Positions 42,404 to 51,823 are shown, counted from the first letter of the stretch. The stretch is DNA of 64,000 bases from Ruegeria sp. A3M17 (GCF_003318255.1 NZ_QOCF01000027.1:39354-103353), one strand, 5' to 3'. Numbers and translations: made by a program. Notes: generated by a model from the letters alone, not told the origin.

Positions 42404-44232
42404 TTCGTGTTTCTTTCCTTGATCGCCAGCTCATAGGCTGCGCGTTTTTCGTTCACTTCGGGGCGGACGCTGACCTCGGGCACCGCCACTTCCCACCACG
42501 TGCCGCCATATTCGGTCGACGGGTACGGGTCGGTGTCGATAACCACCACGTAAGGCCCCTGGAAATCGCCGCGTTTAGCCAGCGCGTCTTCCAGCTCGAC
42601 AATCGAAGTGACCTTGACCGAAGTTGCGCCCATTGCCGCGGCATGGGCCGCGAAATCAATGGTCGATGGGGTTTCATGCACCGCATGATCCAAAAGGTTG
42701 TTAAACTCGGCACCACCGGTGCCCATCTGCAGACGATTGATGCAGCCAAAGCCCCGGTTGTCGGTGATGACCACGGTGAACGAGATGCCCATCATCGCGG
42801 CCGAAGCCATTTCCGAGTTCGCCATCATATAGGTGCCGTCACCGGTAAAGCAGATCACGTCGCGATCCGGTTGCGCCATCTTGATGCCCATCGCACCGGC
42901 AATCTCATACCCCATGCAACTAAAGCCGTATTCCATGTGATAGGCACCGGGACGTGGTGCTTTCCAAAGCTTGTGCAGCTCTCCGGGCATGGTGCCCGCC
43001 GCGCACATAACGACAGTGTCATTGTTCGAGGCACGCTGAACCGCACCAACAACCTGCATATCTGTTGGCAATGCGTTCCCGTCGCCGGGGGCATCGGTCA
43101 GTTTGTCGACCTTGCCGAACCAATCCGCCTTAAGCGTATCTTGCACAGGGTCGGCCCGGTATCCCTGCAAAGCCGCACCCAGCTCCTCCAGCCCGACGCG
43201 TGCATCTGATTGCAGCGGCATCGCGCCGTGTTTTTCTGCATCATAAGCAGCGGTATTCAGACAGATCATCTCGCGCTGAGGGTTTGAGAACAGGCCCCAA
43301 GACCCGGTGGTGAAATCCTGTAAGCGAGATCCAACGGCCAGAACCAAGTCAGCTTCGGCGCAGACGGAATTGGCCGGTTCGCCGCCTGTCACACCTACGG
43401 GCCCGAGGTTCAGCGGGTGATCCCATGCCAAAGCGGATTTACCTGCCTGTGTTTCCGTGATCGGGATATTGTGCGTTTCCACGAAACTCTGCAGCGCATC
43501 GGTCGCACCAGAGTAGTGAACGCCGCCACCGGCGACAATAACCGGGCGCTTTGCCGCCTTGATAGCCGCCACAGCGCGGGCCAGCTCACCCTCATCTGGG
43601 CGGATGCGGCGCTGATACCAGACGCGCGGCTCAAAAAAGCTTTCGGGATAGTCATAGGCCTCGGCCTGAACATCCTGACAGAAGGCTAGTGTTGCCGGTC
43701 CGCAGTCGGCGGGGTCCGTCATGGTGCGGAAAGCGCGCGGCAGAGCGGTCAGCAGGTGTTCCGGTCGGCTGATCCGGTCGAAATAGCGGCTGACGGGTTT
43801 GAAACAGTCATTTGCGCTGACGGTACCGTCGCCAAAGCTTTCAATCTGCTGCAACACCGGATCGGGACCACGCGTTGCGAAGATATCCCCGGGGATGATC
43901 AGCACCGGCAAGCGGTTCACATGCGCCAAGGCGGCGGCTGTCACCATGTTGGTCGCGCCCGGTCCGATGGACGAGGTCACCGCCATCGCCCGTGATCGCC
44001 GCATCTGTTTGGTGTAAGCGATGGCACAATGCGCCATCGTCTGCTCGTTATGGCCGCGATAAGTCGGCAAGCTGTCTTTCATTGCATGCAGCGCCTCGCC
44101 CAGGCCAGCCACGTTTCCATGGCCGAAAATAGCCCAGACACCTGCGATAAACGGCTCTCCGGCCTCATTCATCTGCGCGCCCAGATAGCGAACCAGAGCT
44201 TGCGCTGCGGTCAGTCTGATAGTTTTGCCCAT
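42400..44232 (-). CDS. iolD: 3D-(3,5/4)-trihydroxycyclohexane-1,2-dione acylhydrolase (decyclising)
   Basis: A 610-residue thiamin-diphosphate enzyme that opens the inositol ring to give 5-deoxy-glucuronate. It has the three ThDP-family domains: an N-terminal PYR domain (GHGNVAGLGEALHAM, AMAVTSSIGPGATNMVTAAALAH), a central domain (PVIVAGGGVHYSGA) and a C-terminal PP domain with the ThDP motif GDGTYMMANSEMASAAM...N. The ATG at 44232 follows AAGG; the TTG five codons earlier is less likely. Overlaps iolE downstream. Confidence 0.95.
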   Translation of the reverse strand: MGKTIRLTAAQALVRYLGAQMNEAGEPFIAGVWAIFGHGNVAGLGEALHAMKDSLPTYRGHNEQTMAHCAIAYTKQMRRSRAMAVTSSIGPGATNMVTAAALAHVNRLPVLIIPGDIFATRGPDPVLQQIESFGDGTVSANDCFKPVSRYFDRISRPEHLLTALPRAFRTMTDPADCGPATLAFCQDVQAEAYDYPESFFEPRVWYQRRIRPDEGELARAVAAIKAAKRPVIVAGGGVHYSGATDALQSFVETHNIPITETQAGKSALAWDHPLNLGPVGVTGGEPANSVCAEADLVLAVGSRLQDFTTGSWGLFSNPQREMICLNTAAYDAEKHGAMPLQSDARVGLEELGAALQGYRADPVQDTLKADWFGKVDKLTDAPGDGNALPTDMQVVGAVQRASNNDTVVMCAAGTMPGELHKLWKAPRPGAYHMEYGFSCMGYEIAGAMGIKMAQPDRDVICFTGDGTYMMANSEMASAAMMGISFTVVITDNRGFGCINRLQMGTGGAEFNNLLDHAVHETPSTIDFAAHAAAMGATSVKVTSIVELEDALAKRGDFQGPYVVVIDTDPYPSTEYGGTWWEVAVPEVSVRPEVNEKRAAYELAIKERNTK

Positions 44233-44313
44233 ATTGATCCCTTTCAACTCAAGGCCACATGGCCACTCCGTTGAATTCCAGTTTTTCGAAAGCTGGGTCT
44301 GCGCGGGACCGCG

Positions 44314-45132
44314 TCAGACCGTTCCGCCCAAAGACCCTTCCAGCTGGGCCAGTTCCTGACCACCTGCCATCAGGTCCTGTAGCTCTTCGGGCGAAATCTC
44401 ACCCCGTTTGGCCGTGCCCAGTGTTTTACCCCGGTTCAACACCGTAAACCGATCGCCGACCGCCAGCGCGTGCCGAACATTGTGGCTAATAAACACCACA
44501 CCCACACCCTGACTGCGCACTTTGTCGATGGTCGCCAAAACGTTCGAAGTCTGGCGCACGCCAAGAGCCGATGTCGGTTCGTCCAAAATCAGGATCTTAG
44601 CGCCAAAATGCACGGCGCGTGCAATCGCAACCGTCTGACGCTCACCGCCTGACAACGTACCCACAGCCTGATCGGGACCACGCAGGTTGATGCCCATTTT
44701 GCGCATCTCTTCCATGGTGATCTCATCAGCCTGTTTCTTGTCAAAAAAGCTGATCCCCGCGACCTTGCGCGTGGGTTCATTGCCCATGAAGAAGTTGCGG
44801 CTGACGCTCATCAGCGGGATCATCGCCAGATGTTGGTGCACTGTTGCGATCCCGGCTTCGATAGCATCGCGCGGGTCCTCGAAATGCATAGGTTTGTCTT
44901 CAAAGATGATCTCGCCAGCCGTTGGCTTGTGGACCCCGGACATGGTCTTGATGAAGGTCGATTTACCCGCGCCATTGTCACCCAGAAGGCAGTGACACTC
45001 ACCCGGTTTCAGATCAAAGCTGACCCCGGCCAGAGCAATCACGGAGCCAAAGTGCTTTTCAATGTCGATCATCCGGATGATCGGATCCTGACCCTGCACA
45101 TCACCATGATGGAAATTGGTATCTTCAGTCAT
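44314..45132 (-). CDS. Inositol/sugar ABC transporter ATP-binding protein
   Basis: A 272-residue single-domain ATPase of the sugar (CUT2) class, shorter than RbsA because it has one nucleotide-binding domain, as in FrcA. It has Walker A LLGDNGAGKST, the Q-loop region HQHLAMIPLMSV, signature LSGGERQTVAIARAV, Walker B ILILDEPTSALG and H-loop VVFISHNVRHAL. It energises the permease encoded just upstream (one base apart) and is followed by iolD after 80 bases. Confidence 0.93.
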   Translation of the reverse strand: MTEDTNFHHGDVQGQDPIIRMIDIEKHFGSVIALAGVSFDLKPGECHCLLGDNGAGKSTFIKTMSGVHKPTAGEIIFEDKPMHFEDPRDAIEAGIATVHQHLAMIPLMSVSRNFFMGNEPTRKVAGISFFDKKQADEITMEEMRKMGINLRGPDQAVGTLSGGERQTVAIARAVHFGAKILILDEPTSALGVRQTSNVLATIDKVRSQGVGVVFISHNVRHALAVGDRFTVLNRGKTLGTAKRGEISPEELQDLMAGGQELAQLEGSLGGTV

Positions 45133-45133
45133 C

Positions 45134-46258
45134 TCAGCGTTCTCCTGTGATGATGCGACGGATGTAGGTGTTCAGGATCACGGCACCCAACAGGATCACG
45201 CCCAGAAACACCCGGAACAGAGAGCTTTCGACCCCGGCAAAAAACAGCCCCTGTTGCACCACGCCAAAGATCAAAGCCCCAAGCGCCGCCCCAATTACGG
45301 AGCCATATCCGCCGGTCAGCAGCGCACCGCCAATGACCACGGCGATGATCGCTTCGAATTCCTTCAACAATCCGCGATCCGCACCAGCGGAACCGAATTC
45401 CATCACCTGACAGGTCGCAAAAACTGTCGCGCAGAAGGCGGTGAACATGAACATCAGAACTTTGACTCTGTTCACCGGAACACCCGAGTTTCGGGCAGCC
45501 TCGGCGTCGCCACCCGAGGCGAAGATCCAGTTGCCGAATTTTGTTTTGGTCAGAAGCACATGGCCGAAGATGATAAGCACGATGGCCCAAATGATCAGCA
45601 TGGGGATACCGTCAACCACCGGCTGACCCTCGCGCGTGCCGCGTTCAAAAGTTCCGATTAGGTCATTATCGCCCAACCAGACGAAAAAGCCCTGCCCTAT
45701 TTTGCCGCCAAACACCGATGCCAGCCAATCGCCCTCGGCTACATCCCGGATGCCGCCAATGATTGTTTTCCGCTCGATTGTTTGCGGTAGAAAAATGGTA
45801 AAACCACGCAGAATAAACAGGAAGGCCAGCGTCACGATAAAGCTGGGCAACCCGGTGCGCACGACGATAAAGCCGTTCAGCGCCCCAATCGAGACGCAAA
45901 GTACAAAGGTCACCATGATGGCAATCCAGACCGGCCAGCTAAGAGTGACCGAGAAAATCGCGATCATCATGCCCGCGAACCCGATCATTGAGCCGACGGA
46001 AAGGTCAAACTCACCGGCGATCATAAGCAAACAGGCTCCAACAGCGATGATCATGAACTGCGCGGAAACCACGGACCAGTTCATCACGCCCTGACTGGTG
46101 AACATGCCGCTGTCAAAAGCAAACAGCAGAAAAAACGTGAATACTGCGACTGTGCCGACCATTCCGCCCAATTCGGGGCGTATCAGGGCCTGGCGTAGAG
46201 GTGATATCTCTTTTACCCGCTCGTCACCACCGACTGCGGATTGCGCTGACTCAGCCAT
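45134..46258 (-). CDS. Inositol/sugar ABC transporter permease
   Basis: A 374-residue CUT2-class permease (RbsC/FrcC-like). It has about ten helices with the diagnostic AGEFDLSVGSMIGFAGMMIA, the RTGLPSFIVTLAFLFILRG segment and AIIAVVIGGALLTGGYGSVIGAALGALI near the C-terminus. ATG 46258 has GGAGG seven bases before it. It follows the binding protein gene across a hairpin. Confidence 0.93.
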   Translation of the reverse strand: MAESAQSAVGGDERVKEISPLRQALIRPELGGMVGTVAVFTFFLLFAFDSGMFTSQGVMNWSVVSAQFMIIAVGACLLMIAGEFDLSVGSMIGFAGMMIAIFSVTLSWPVWIAIMVTFVLCVSIGALNGFIVVRTGLPSFIVTLAFLFILRGFTIFLPQTIERKTIIGGIRDVAEGDWLASVFGGKIGQGFFVWLGDNDLIGTFERGTREGQPVVDGIPMLIIWAIVLIIFGHVLLTKTKFGNWIFASGGDAEAARNSGVPVNRVKVLMFMFTAFCATVFATCQVMEFGSAGADRGLLKEFEAIIAVVIGGALLTGGYGSVIGAALGALIFGVVQQGLFFAGVESSLFRVFLGVILLGAVILNTYIRRIITGER

Positions 46259-46300
46259 TGTTGCCTCCTTGGCGCGTTCGTCTGAATGCTTGCATCTGGT

Positions 46301-46329
46301 GGTGCGGACACACATCGTGCGTCCGCACC
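46301..46329 (-). terminator. Intercistronic hairpin after the inositol binding-protein gene
   Basis: Perfect 9-bp stem (GGTGCGGAC / GTCCGCACC) with an 11-base loop between the binding-protein stop and the permease start. No U tract on the minus strand, so it is likely an mRNA stabiliser, as with the oppA hairpin. Confidence 0.65.
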
Positions 46330-46339
46330 GTTTTGAAGA

Positions 46340-47281
46340 TCAGCGGTATTCGCCCGCGAACTCTTCGATTTTTTCCAACCCGTCAGCGGTTACGAAACCG
46401 GGGCCCGAGTTGATGTTGTTGCCCGGCAGGACGCCATAGCGATGGTAGTTCGTCATCACAACGACAGGCAGGTAGGCCTGCAGGAAGGGCTGTTGGTCGA
46501 TACCCCACTGGATCACACCGCTTTTGATGCCTTTGACGATTTCACCACCCAGATCGAAGGTGCCGAAGTAGATGTCACCGGCCATGCCGTTTTCTTCCAG
46601 CGCCAGAATGGTCGGGTCAGCCGAAGTCGGGCCAAGTGTCAGAACGGCATCCGTTTCGGGGTTTGCCGAGAGGTAAGCCAGAACGCGGTTTTTGATCTCG
46701 GCCGGGTCCTGCCCTGCGTCGATCATCTGCTCGCCCAGCTCGATGCCCAGACCGTCTGCAAAGCCCTGACAGCGTTCCTGGCTGGATGGCTGCACGATAT
46801 AGTGGTTCACACACAGGAACGAGCCGATGCCATCACCTTTAGCACGCTGGCCCGCAGCCAATCCAGCGTCATATTCCGGCTGGCCGACATACATCAGTGC
46901 ACCAACTTCGCGCGCCTTTTCCGGCGTGCCGGTATTCATGATGATGACGTCGATACCAGAATCTACGGCAGCCCTGATCGGGCCTTCCAGAATGTCCGGG
47001 TCGGCCAGAGTTGTGATGATACCGTTGGGACCCGAAGCCGCGGCCTGATCAATGATCCGTGCCATGTCGGCAAGGTCACCAGTAGGCGGATTGCGGTACT
47101 CGACCTCAACACCCATCTGCTCGCCCGCCAGGGCGATGCCGTTTTTGATGGTGTTCCACCAGCTGTCACTGTCCGGAGCATGGCTGACCAGAATATACTT
47201 CTCGCCTTCTGCCGCAACGCCTGTGGCGCCGGCAAATGCGACTGCGCTGGCCATCAGCACACCTTTTACGATTTTTTTCAT
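46340..47281 (-). CDS. Inositol/sugar ABC transporter substrate-binding protein
   Basis: A 313-residue periplasmic binding protein (Peripla_BP_4, CUT2 type) with a signal peptide (about 1-24, ending GATGVAA|EG). Features are YILVSHAPDSDSWWNTIKNG, DLADMARIIDQAAASGPNGI and DVIIMNTGTPEKAREVGALMYVGQPEYDAGL, typical of sugar/polyol receptors. ATG 47281 has GGAGG seven bases upstream, deciding against the ATG six bases earlier. It heads the operon binding protein-permease-ATPase-iolD-iolE-PhyH-iolB. An operator copy lies about 125 bases upstream, inside the end of iolG. Myo-inositol is the likely ligand from context. Confidence 0.92.
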   Translation of the reverse strand: MKKIVKGVLMASAVAFAGATGVAAEGEKYILVSHAPDSDSWWNTIKNGIALAGEQMGVEVEYRNPPTGDLADMARIIDQAAASGPNGIITTLADPDILEGPIRAAVDSGIDVIIMNTGTPEKAREVGALMYVGQPEYDAGLAAGQRAKGDGIGSFLCVNHYIVQPSSQERCQGFADGLGIELGEQMIDAGQDPAEIKNRVLAYLSANPETDAVLTLGPTSADPTILALEENGMAGDIYFGTFDLGGEIVKGIKSGVIQWGIDQQPFLQAYLPVVVMTNYHRYGVLPGNNINSGPGFVTADGLEKIEEFAGEYR

Positions 47282-47400
47282 TTCCATTCCTCCCAATAGA
47301 AAATTCAATCTTGGTGCCGGGTCTGCCCGGCCATTCGGCTAAACCGAATCTCGTCTGCTCCGATCGGTGATCGAGCTTCCTTCAGTTTCCGGAAATCCGA

Positions 47401-48417
47401 TCATTTTGCAACCGGTTTCAAAAAAACTTCCTCCATCGCTAAGGGCCTTCCGGATTTCGCCGAGCGCGTTGCGGCTTCGGCCATCGCCAACGCCGCGACA
47501 CCATCCTCAAGTGTTACCGGCACGTCCGAGCCGGACTGAATGGCGCGCGTAAACGCATCCCATTCGGCGCGGTAAGCGGCCATGTAGCGTTCAAGAAAGA
47601 AGTATGTTGGCTTCGCTCCGGTCACGCCGTCGGCTGTTGATTTAACAACCGAGTTCTCAAGGACATTATGCGCCTGCAAAAGACCCTTTGAACCAAGCAG
47701 CTCGACCCGTTGATCGTACCCGTAGGCTGCGCGCCGCGAGTTCTTTATGACAGCAAGGCTACCATCCAGGTAAGTCATTGTTACCACAGCCGTATCTACG
47801 TCACCGGCCTGCCCAATTTCCGGATCGACGACCGAGGTTCCCACGGCTGAAATGGTGACAGGCATCTGCCCCATCAGATAGTTGGCCATGTCAAAATCAT
47901 GGATCATCATGTCCCGGAACAACCCGCCCGATACCTTGACATAACTCACCGGAGGCGGCGCCGGATCAAACGACGTTATGGACAACAGCTCAGCTTTCCC
48001 GACCTCGCCACCATCATAGGCGGCTTTCAGCGCCTGGAAATTGGGATCGAAGCGACGGTTGAAGCCAAGCATGACCGGTTGACCAGTCGCGCCCGCGGCT
48101 TTTTGGCAAATTTTTGCTCGCTCAAGGTCCAGATCTACGGGTTTTTCGCACAGGACCGCTTTGCCGGCCTGCGTTGCCGCTTCGATCAGGTCGGAATGCG
48201 TATCTGTAGGCGTTGCGATCAGAACCGCATCAATCGTTGAATCACCGATAATCTCGTCAGAGCTTTGCACCCTGGCGCCGTACTCAGCAGCCAGACCGAC
48301 AGCGGCATCATTCACCGCGTCTGAAATAGCCGTCAATTCGGTTTGGGGGTGTGCCGAAATCGCTTCCGCATGCACGCGACCAATACGTCCGGCCCCCAGC
48401 AATCCGATCTTCAACAT
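47401..48417 (-). CDS. iolG: Inositol 2-dehydrogenase
   Basis: A 338-residue Gfo/Idh/MocA enzyme oxidising myo-inositol to 2-keto-myo-inositol with NAD. It has LKIGLLGAGRIGRVHAEAI at the start, VLCEKPVDLD with the catalytic Lys, and SGGLFRDMMIHDFDMANYL, whose Asp and His match the IolG active site. The ATG at 48417 has GGGGA upstream. A perfect operator (48460-48475) lies 43 bases upstream. It is transcribed separately from, but in the same direction as, the transporter operon. Confidence 0.94.
   Translation of the reverse strand: MLKIGLLGAGRIGRVHAEAISAHPQTELTAISDAVNDAAVGLAAEYGARVQSSDEIIGDSTIDAVLIATPTDTHSDLIEAATQAGKAVLCEKPVDLDLERAKICQKAAGATGQPVMLGFNRRFDPNFQALKAAYDGGEVGKAELLSITSFDPAPPPVSYVKVSGGLFRDMMIHDFDMANYLMGQMPVTISAVGTSVVDPEIGQAGDVDTAVVTMTYLDGSLAVIKNSRRAAYGYDQRVELLGSKGLLQAHNVLENSVVKSTADGVTGAKPTYFFLERYMAAYRAEWDAFTRAIQSGSDVPVTLEDGVAALAMAEAATRSAKSGRPLAMEEVFLKPVAK
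47406..47421. promoter_or_regulatory. LacI-type operator, copy 3 (before transporter-iolDE operon, inside iolG 3' end)
   Basis: TTGCAACCGGTTTCAA, one mismatch from the perfect palindrome. It overlaps the last codons of iolG and lies about 125 bases upstream of the binding-protein start. Confidence 0.75.
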
Positions 48418-48459
48418 ACGGTCCCCCGAATCAATTCTCAGGTGACACAATCAATATTT

Positions 48460-48475
48460 TTGCAACCGGTTGCAA
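48460..48475. promoter_or_regulatory. LacI-type operator, copy 4 (before iolG)
   Basis: TTGCAACCGGTTGCAA, identical to copy 2, 43 bases before the iolG start and just after the end of the LysR gene. Confidence 0.9.
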
Positions 48476-48493
48476 GAATTAATTTCGACGGTC

Positions 48494-49396
48494 CTATTCC
48501 GCTTTGAAAGGCTCAAGGCTGTCTCGGAACTGCTCGATGAATTCCAGGGTCACCAGTGACGGTTGTTTCAAAATCGGTCGAACAAGCGAAAGAGTATGCG
48601 GTAAGAATGGCTTGAACGGTCGATAGCTTAACCCGTGGGCTGCGTATTGGACGGCGTCCAGTTCGCTCACGACGGAAACGCCAACGCCTTTCACGGCCAA
48701 TTCACATGCCGCCGTGAACTGCCTGACTTCAATATGGGAATTCAATTCCACATTGGCACTTTGAAACGCTTTTGAGAGCCTTCCGAAAAAGTCGCTGTCG
48801 CGTCGTGTGTGGATAATTTTGCTGTTTACGAGATCAGTCGGTGTAACCTCAGAGAGGTTTTCCAATTCACATCCGGTGGGGAACACGCAAACCGTCCGGA
48901 CCTCGATATCCCAGCTTTCGACAGCGGGATGACCATTAAAGCTGTCTGTGATCCCAAAATCATACTGCTCGCCGATCATCCATTCAAGAATGCGCTCGGG
49001 TCTGTCAGGTTCGATCGTCAAGGTGACGCCGGGCCGATCCTTCAAGAATCTGGCGACAACATCGGGCAAATGGCTGGTGGCGAACCCGGGCAGGCATGCA
49101 ACACGGATGTGCCCTGCTTTGCGCTGTGTGATGTCCTGGCTGACGTCAGAGATTTGCCTCATCAGTTCGAGCACACGCTCGACGCTGGGCAAAAGATACC
49201 GAACCTCCTGCGTTGGCACCAATCGGCCTTCACGGCGATCGAAAAGCTGAAACCCAAGTGACTTTTCAAGATCCGAAAGCAACCTGCTGACGGCTGGCTG
49301 GCTCACTCCCAGGTCGGTCGCTGCCGCCGTGACAGAGCCGTTGGTTGTTACAGCCATAAGGGCTTCTAACTGCCGGACCCTAAGAATTTGACTCAT
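48494..49396 (-). CDS. LysR-family transcriptional regulator (probable regulator of ugp operon)
   Basis: A 300-residue LTTR with HTH LEALMAVTTNGSVTAAATDL and GVSQPAVSRLLSDLEKSLGF, then a substrate-binding fold (IRVACLPGFATSHLPDVVARF, CELAVKGVGVSVVSELDAV). ATG 49396 is used; a TTG four codons earlier is unlikely. It faces the ugp operon across 173 bases with a dyad at 49426-49440, so ugp is its likely target, though the inositol genes behind it cannot be ruled out. Confidence 0.92.
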   Translation of the reverse strand: MSQILRVRQLEALMAVTTNGSVTAAATDLGVSQPAVSRLLSDLEKSLGFQLFDRREGRLVPTQEVRYLLPSVERVLELMRQISDVSQDITQRKAGHIRVACLPGFATSHLPDVVARFLKDRPGVTLTIEPDRPERILEWMIGEQYDFGITDSFNGHPAVESWDIEVRTVCVFPTGCELENLSEVTPTDLVNSKIIHTRRDSDFFGRLSKAFQSANVELNSHIEVRQFTAACELAVKGVGVSVVSELDAVQYAAHGLSYRPFKPFLPHTLSLVRPILKQPSLVTLEFIEQFRDSLEPFKAE

Positions 49397-49425
49397 TACC
49401 GATCCCAATCTACCGCCCTCGCCTC

Positions 49426-49440
49426 ATAACACTATGTTAT
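49426..49440. promoter_or_regulatory. LysR-type dyad in the divergent LysR/ugpB region
   Basis: ATAACA-CTA-TGTTAT is a perfect inverted repeat fitting the T-N11-A pattern of LysR sites, 30 bases from the LysR start. A 10-bp palindrome (ACGTTAACGT, 49481-49490) lies further towards ugpB. Confidence 0.6.
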
Positions 49441-49569
49441 TTTTTTATCCAGTAAATTGGGCTTGAATTATATTTCTGTAACGTTAACGTCGTGAAATCG
49501 TCATGTGTGCCGTTTACCCGTTGCGGTCGGTATTCAACGAAGCATCGAACCTGATGCATGGGAGGAATC

Positions 49570-50880
49570 ATGAAAAAGAATTTTCTCGGCGCTCTCGCCG
49601 TAACAACTGCATTGTCCCCAGTGGCGGCAATGGCACAAACCGAGGTTCAGTTCTGGCATGCCTTTACCGGCCGCCTTGGTGAGCTGGTCAAAGCCCAGGT
49701 CGAAGAGTTCAACGCCAGTCAGGACGAATTTGTTGTGGTCGAAAGCCACAAGGGCAACTACTCGGAAACCCTGAACGCGGGCATCGCCGCCTTCCGCGCC
49801 GGTGAGCAGCCGAACATCCTGATGGTATTCGAAGTCGGTACGGCAACGATGATGTCAGCCGAAGGTGCGATCAGGCCGGTTTACGAAGTGATGGCTGAAA
49901 GTGGCGCGCCTTTTGATCCCGATGCATATATCGGGGCCGTCAAAGGGTACTATACGACCACGGACGGCGACATGCTTTCGCTGCCCTTCAACTCATCCAC
50001 GCCGGTTTTGTGGGTCAACCGCGACGCCATGCAGGCCGCCGGCGTTGATCCGGATACGGATCTGTCCACGTGGGAAAAGGTTGGAGACGTACTTGAACAG
50101 CTCAAGGCCGGGGGCGAAGATTGCCCGCTGGTCACCGCATGGCAAAGCTGGATCCATCTTGAGAACATGTCGGCCTATCACGATGTTCCGTTTGCCTCGA
50201 AGGACAACGGTTTTGCCGGTCTGGATACCGAGCTGATGCTGAACGGACCGGCGCAGGTGGCACACCTGACCGCGATGGGTGACTGGGCCAAGGATGGCAA
50301 GTTCATCTACACCGGTCGCAGAAACGAAGGCGGGGCGAACTTCCGGTCAGGCGAATGCGCATTGTTCACTGAAAGCTCAGCCGGTTACGCAGGCATCAAG
50401 GCAGAAGCCGAATTCAACTTCGACGTCCGTCCGCTGCCCTACTGGGAAGCCGTCACAAGTGAGCCGCAGAACACCATTATCGGAGGCGCATCACTTTGGG
50501 TAATGGAAGGTCATGACCCCGAAGAATACAAGGGCGTCGGAGAGTTCCTGAGCTTCCTGTCATCGTCTGACGTGCAGTCGGCCTGGCACCAGAACACCGG
50601 CTACCTTCCGATCACGGCCGAAGCGGGTGATGCGACACGTGCGGCGGGCTTCTATGACGAAAACCCCGGCACCGACATCGCTGTGATCCAGATGACCGCG
50701 AAAGAGCCAACTGCGAATTCCAAAGGTCTGCGCCTGGGTTCCTTCGACCAGATCCGCGGCATCATCGACGAAGAGCTTGAGGCCGTCTGGGCCGGTGAGA
50801 AAACTGCTCAGGAAGCGATGGATAGCGCGAAGGAACGTGGTGACGCGCTGCTGCGCCGGTTCGAATCCGCCAATCAATAA
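49570..50880 (+). CDS. ugpB: sn-Glycerol-3-phosphate ABC transporter substrate-binding protein
   Basis: A 436-residue family-1 binding protein with a signal peptide (about 1-22, ending AAMA|QT). UgpB features are VQFWHAFTGRLGELVKAQVEEFN, SHKGNYSETLNAGIAAFRAGEQPNILMVFEVGTATMM and the W-rich ENAGG-like middle region (TAWQSWIHLENMSAYHDVPFASKDNGF). The ATG at 49570 follows GGGAGGA; an in-frame ATG at 49558 precedes that site. It binds glycerol-3-phosphate or glycerophosphodiesters. A terminator-like hairpin (50892-50919) separates it from ugpA. Confidence 0.95.
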   Translation: MKKNFLGALAVTTALSPVAAMAQTEVQFWHAFTGRLGELVKAQVEEFNASQDEFVVVESHKGNYSETLNAGIAAFRAGEQPNILMVFEVGTATMMSAEGAIRPVYEVMAESGAPFDPDAYIGAVKGYYTTTDGDMLSLPFNSSTPVLWVNRDAMQAAGVDPDTDLSTWEKVGDVLEQLKAGGEDCPLVTAWQSWIHLENMSAYHDVPFASKDNGFAGLDTELMLNGPAQVAHLTAMGDWAKDGKFIYTGRRNEGGANFRSGECALFTESSAGYAGIKAEAEFNFDVRPLPYWEAVTSEPQNTIIGGASLWVMEGHDPEEYKGVGEFLSFLSSSDVQSAWHQNTGYLPITAEAGDATRAAGFYDENPGTDIAVIQMTAKEPTANSKGLRLGSFDQIRGIIDEELEAVWAGEKTAQEAMDSAKERGDALLRRFESANQ

Positions 50881-50891
50881 GTCATAACTTC

Positions 50892-50919
50892 ATGCGGGTC
50901 TTTTTCGGGCCCGCATTTT
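50892..50919 (+). terminator. Intercistronic terminator/attenuator after ugpB
   Basis: A 9-bp stem (ATGCGGGTC / GGCCCGCAT, one G-U) with a 7-base loop and a short U tract, 11 bases after the ugpB stop. It should reduce expression of ugpAEC relative to ugpB. Confidence 0.75.
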
Positions 50920-50941
50920 CTTTCTTCGGTGGACTTTCTGG

Positions 50942-51823
50942 ATGGAAAAACGCGTCACCTTTCGCGGCTGGCTGTTGCCATTGGCGCTGATCGCCCCACA
51001 GGTCATCATTTCCGCTGTCTTCTTCTTCTATCCCGCTGGTCAGGCGGTATGGCAATCTCTGTTCATACCTGACCCATTCGGCCTGTCGTCCCAGTATGTC
51101 GGACTGGGAAACTTTGAATTCCTTTTGAGCGATAAATATTATCGCGCATCTTTCGTCACGACGGCTGTGTTTTCGACGCTTGTGACTCTCTGTTCGATGA
51201 TACCGGCGCTATTTCTGGCAGTTATCGCAGATAGGCTCATTAAAGGTTCGGGTGTTTATCGCACATTGCTGATCTGGCCTTATGCCGTAGCCCCTGCTGT
51301 GGCCGGTGTGCTGTGGCTGTTCATGTTCAATACACGCGTTGGTGTGGTGGCGTGGTATCTCAGCCAGCTTGGTTATGACTGGAACCATGTCCTGAACGAT
51401 ACCGAAGCTATGGGGTTGGTTGTTGTCGCCTCGGCTTGGGGGCGCATCAGCTATAACTTCCTGTTCTTCTTTGCAGCGCTGCAATCCGTTCCCCGCTCGG
51501 TCATCGAAGCGGCGGCAATTGACGGCGCGCATTTCTGGCGCCGGTTCTTCACGATTGTACTGCCGCTGCTGTCTCCGACTGCATTCTTCCTGCTGGTGGT
51601 GAACGTTGTCTATGCCTTCTTCGAAACCTTCGGGGTGATCCACACGATCACTGGCGGCGGCCCGCAACAGGCGACGACGATCCTAGTCTACAAGGTCTTC
51701 TCAGATGGCTTTGTCGGGCAGGATCTTGGATCATCTTCGGCACAATCTGTCATCTTGCTGATTGTTGTCGGCCTGTTGACCGTCATTCAGTTCAAATACG
51801 TGGAAAAGAGGGTGCATTACTGA
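50942..51823 (+). CDS. ugpA: sn-Glycerol-3-phosphate ABC transporter permease UgpA
   Basis: A 293-residue six-helix permease (MalF type). N-terminal [32 protein letters not shown] is the UgpA pattern, and the EAA loop reads [24 protein letters not shown]. The stop overlaps the start of ugpE. Confidence 0.94.
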   Translation: MEKRVTFRGWLLPLALIAPQVIISAVFFFYPAGQAVWQSLFIPDPFGLSSQYVGLGNFEFLLSDKYYRASFVTTAVFSTLVTLCSMIPALFLAVIADRLIKGSGVYRTLLIWPYAVAPAVAGVLWLFMFNTRVGVVAWYLSQLGYDWNHVLNDTEAMGLVVVASAWGRISYNFLFFFAALQSVPRSVIEAAAIDGAHFWRRFFTIVLPLLSPTAFFLLVVNVVYAFFETFGVIHTITGGGPQQATTILVYKVFSDGFVGQDLGSSSAQSVILLIVVGLLTVIQFKYVEKRVHY

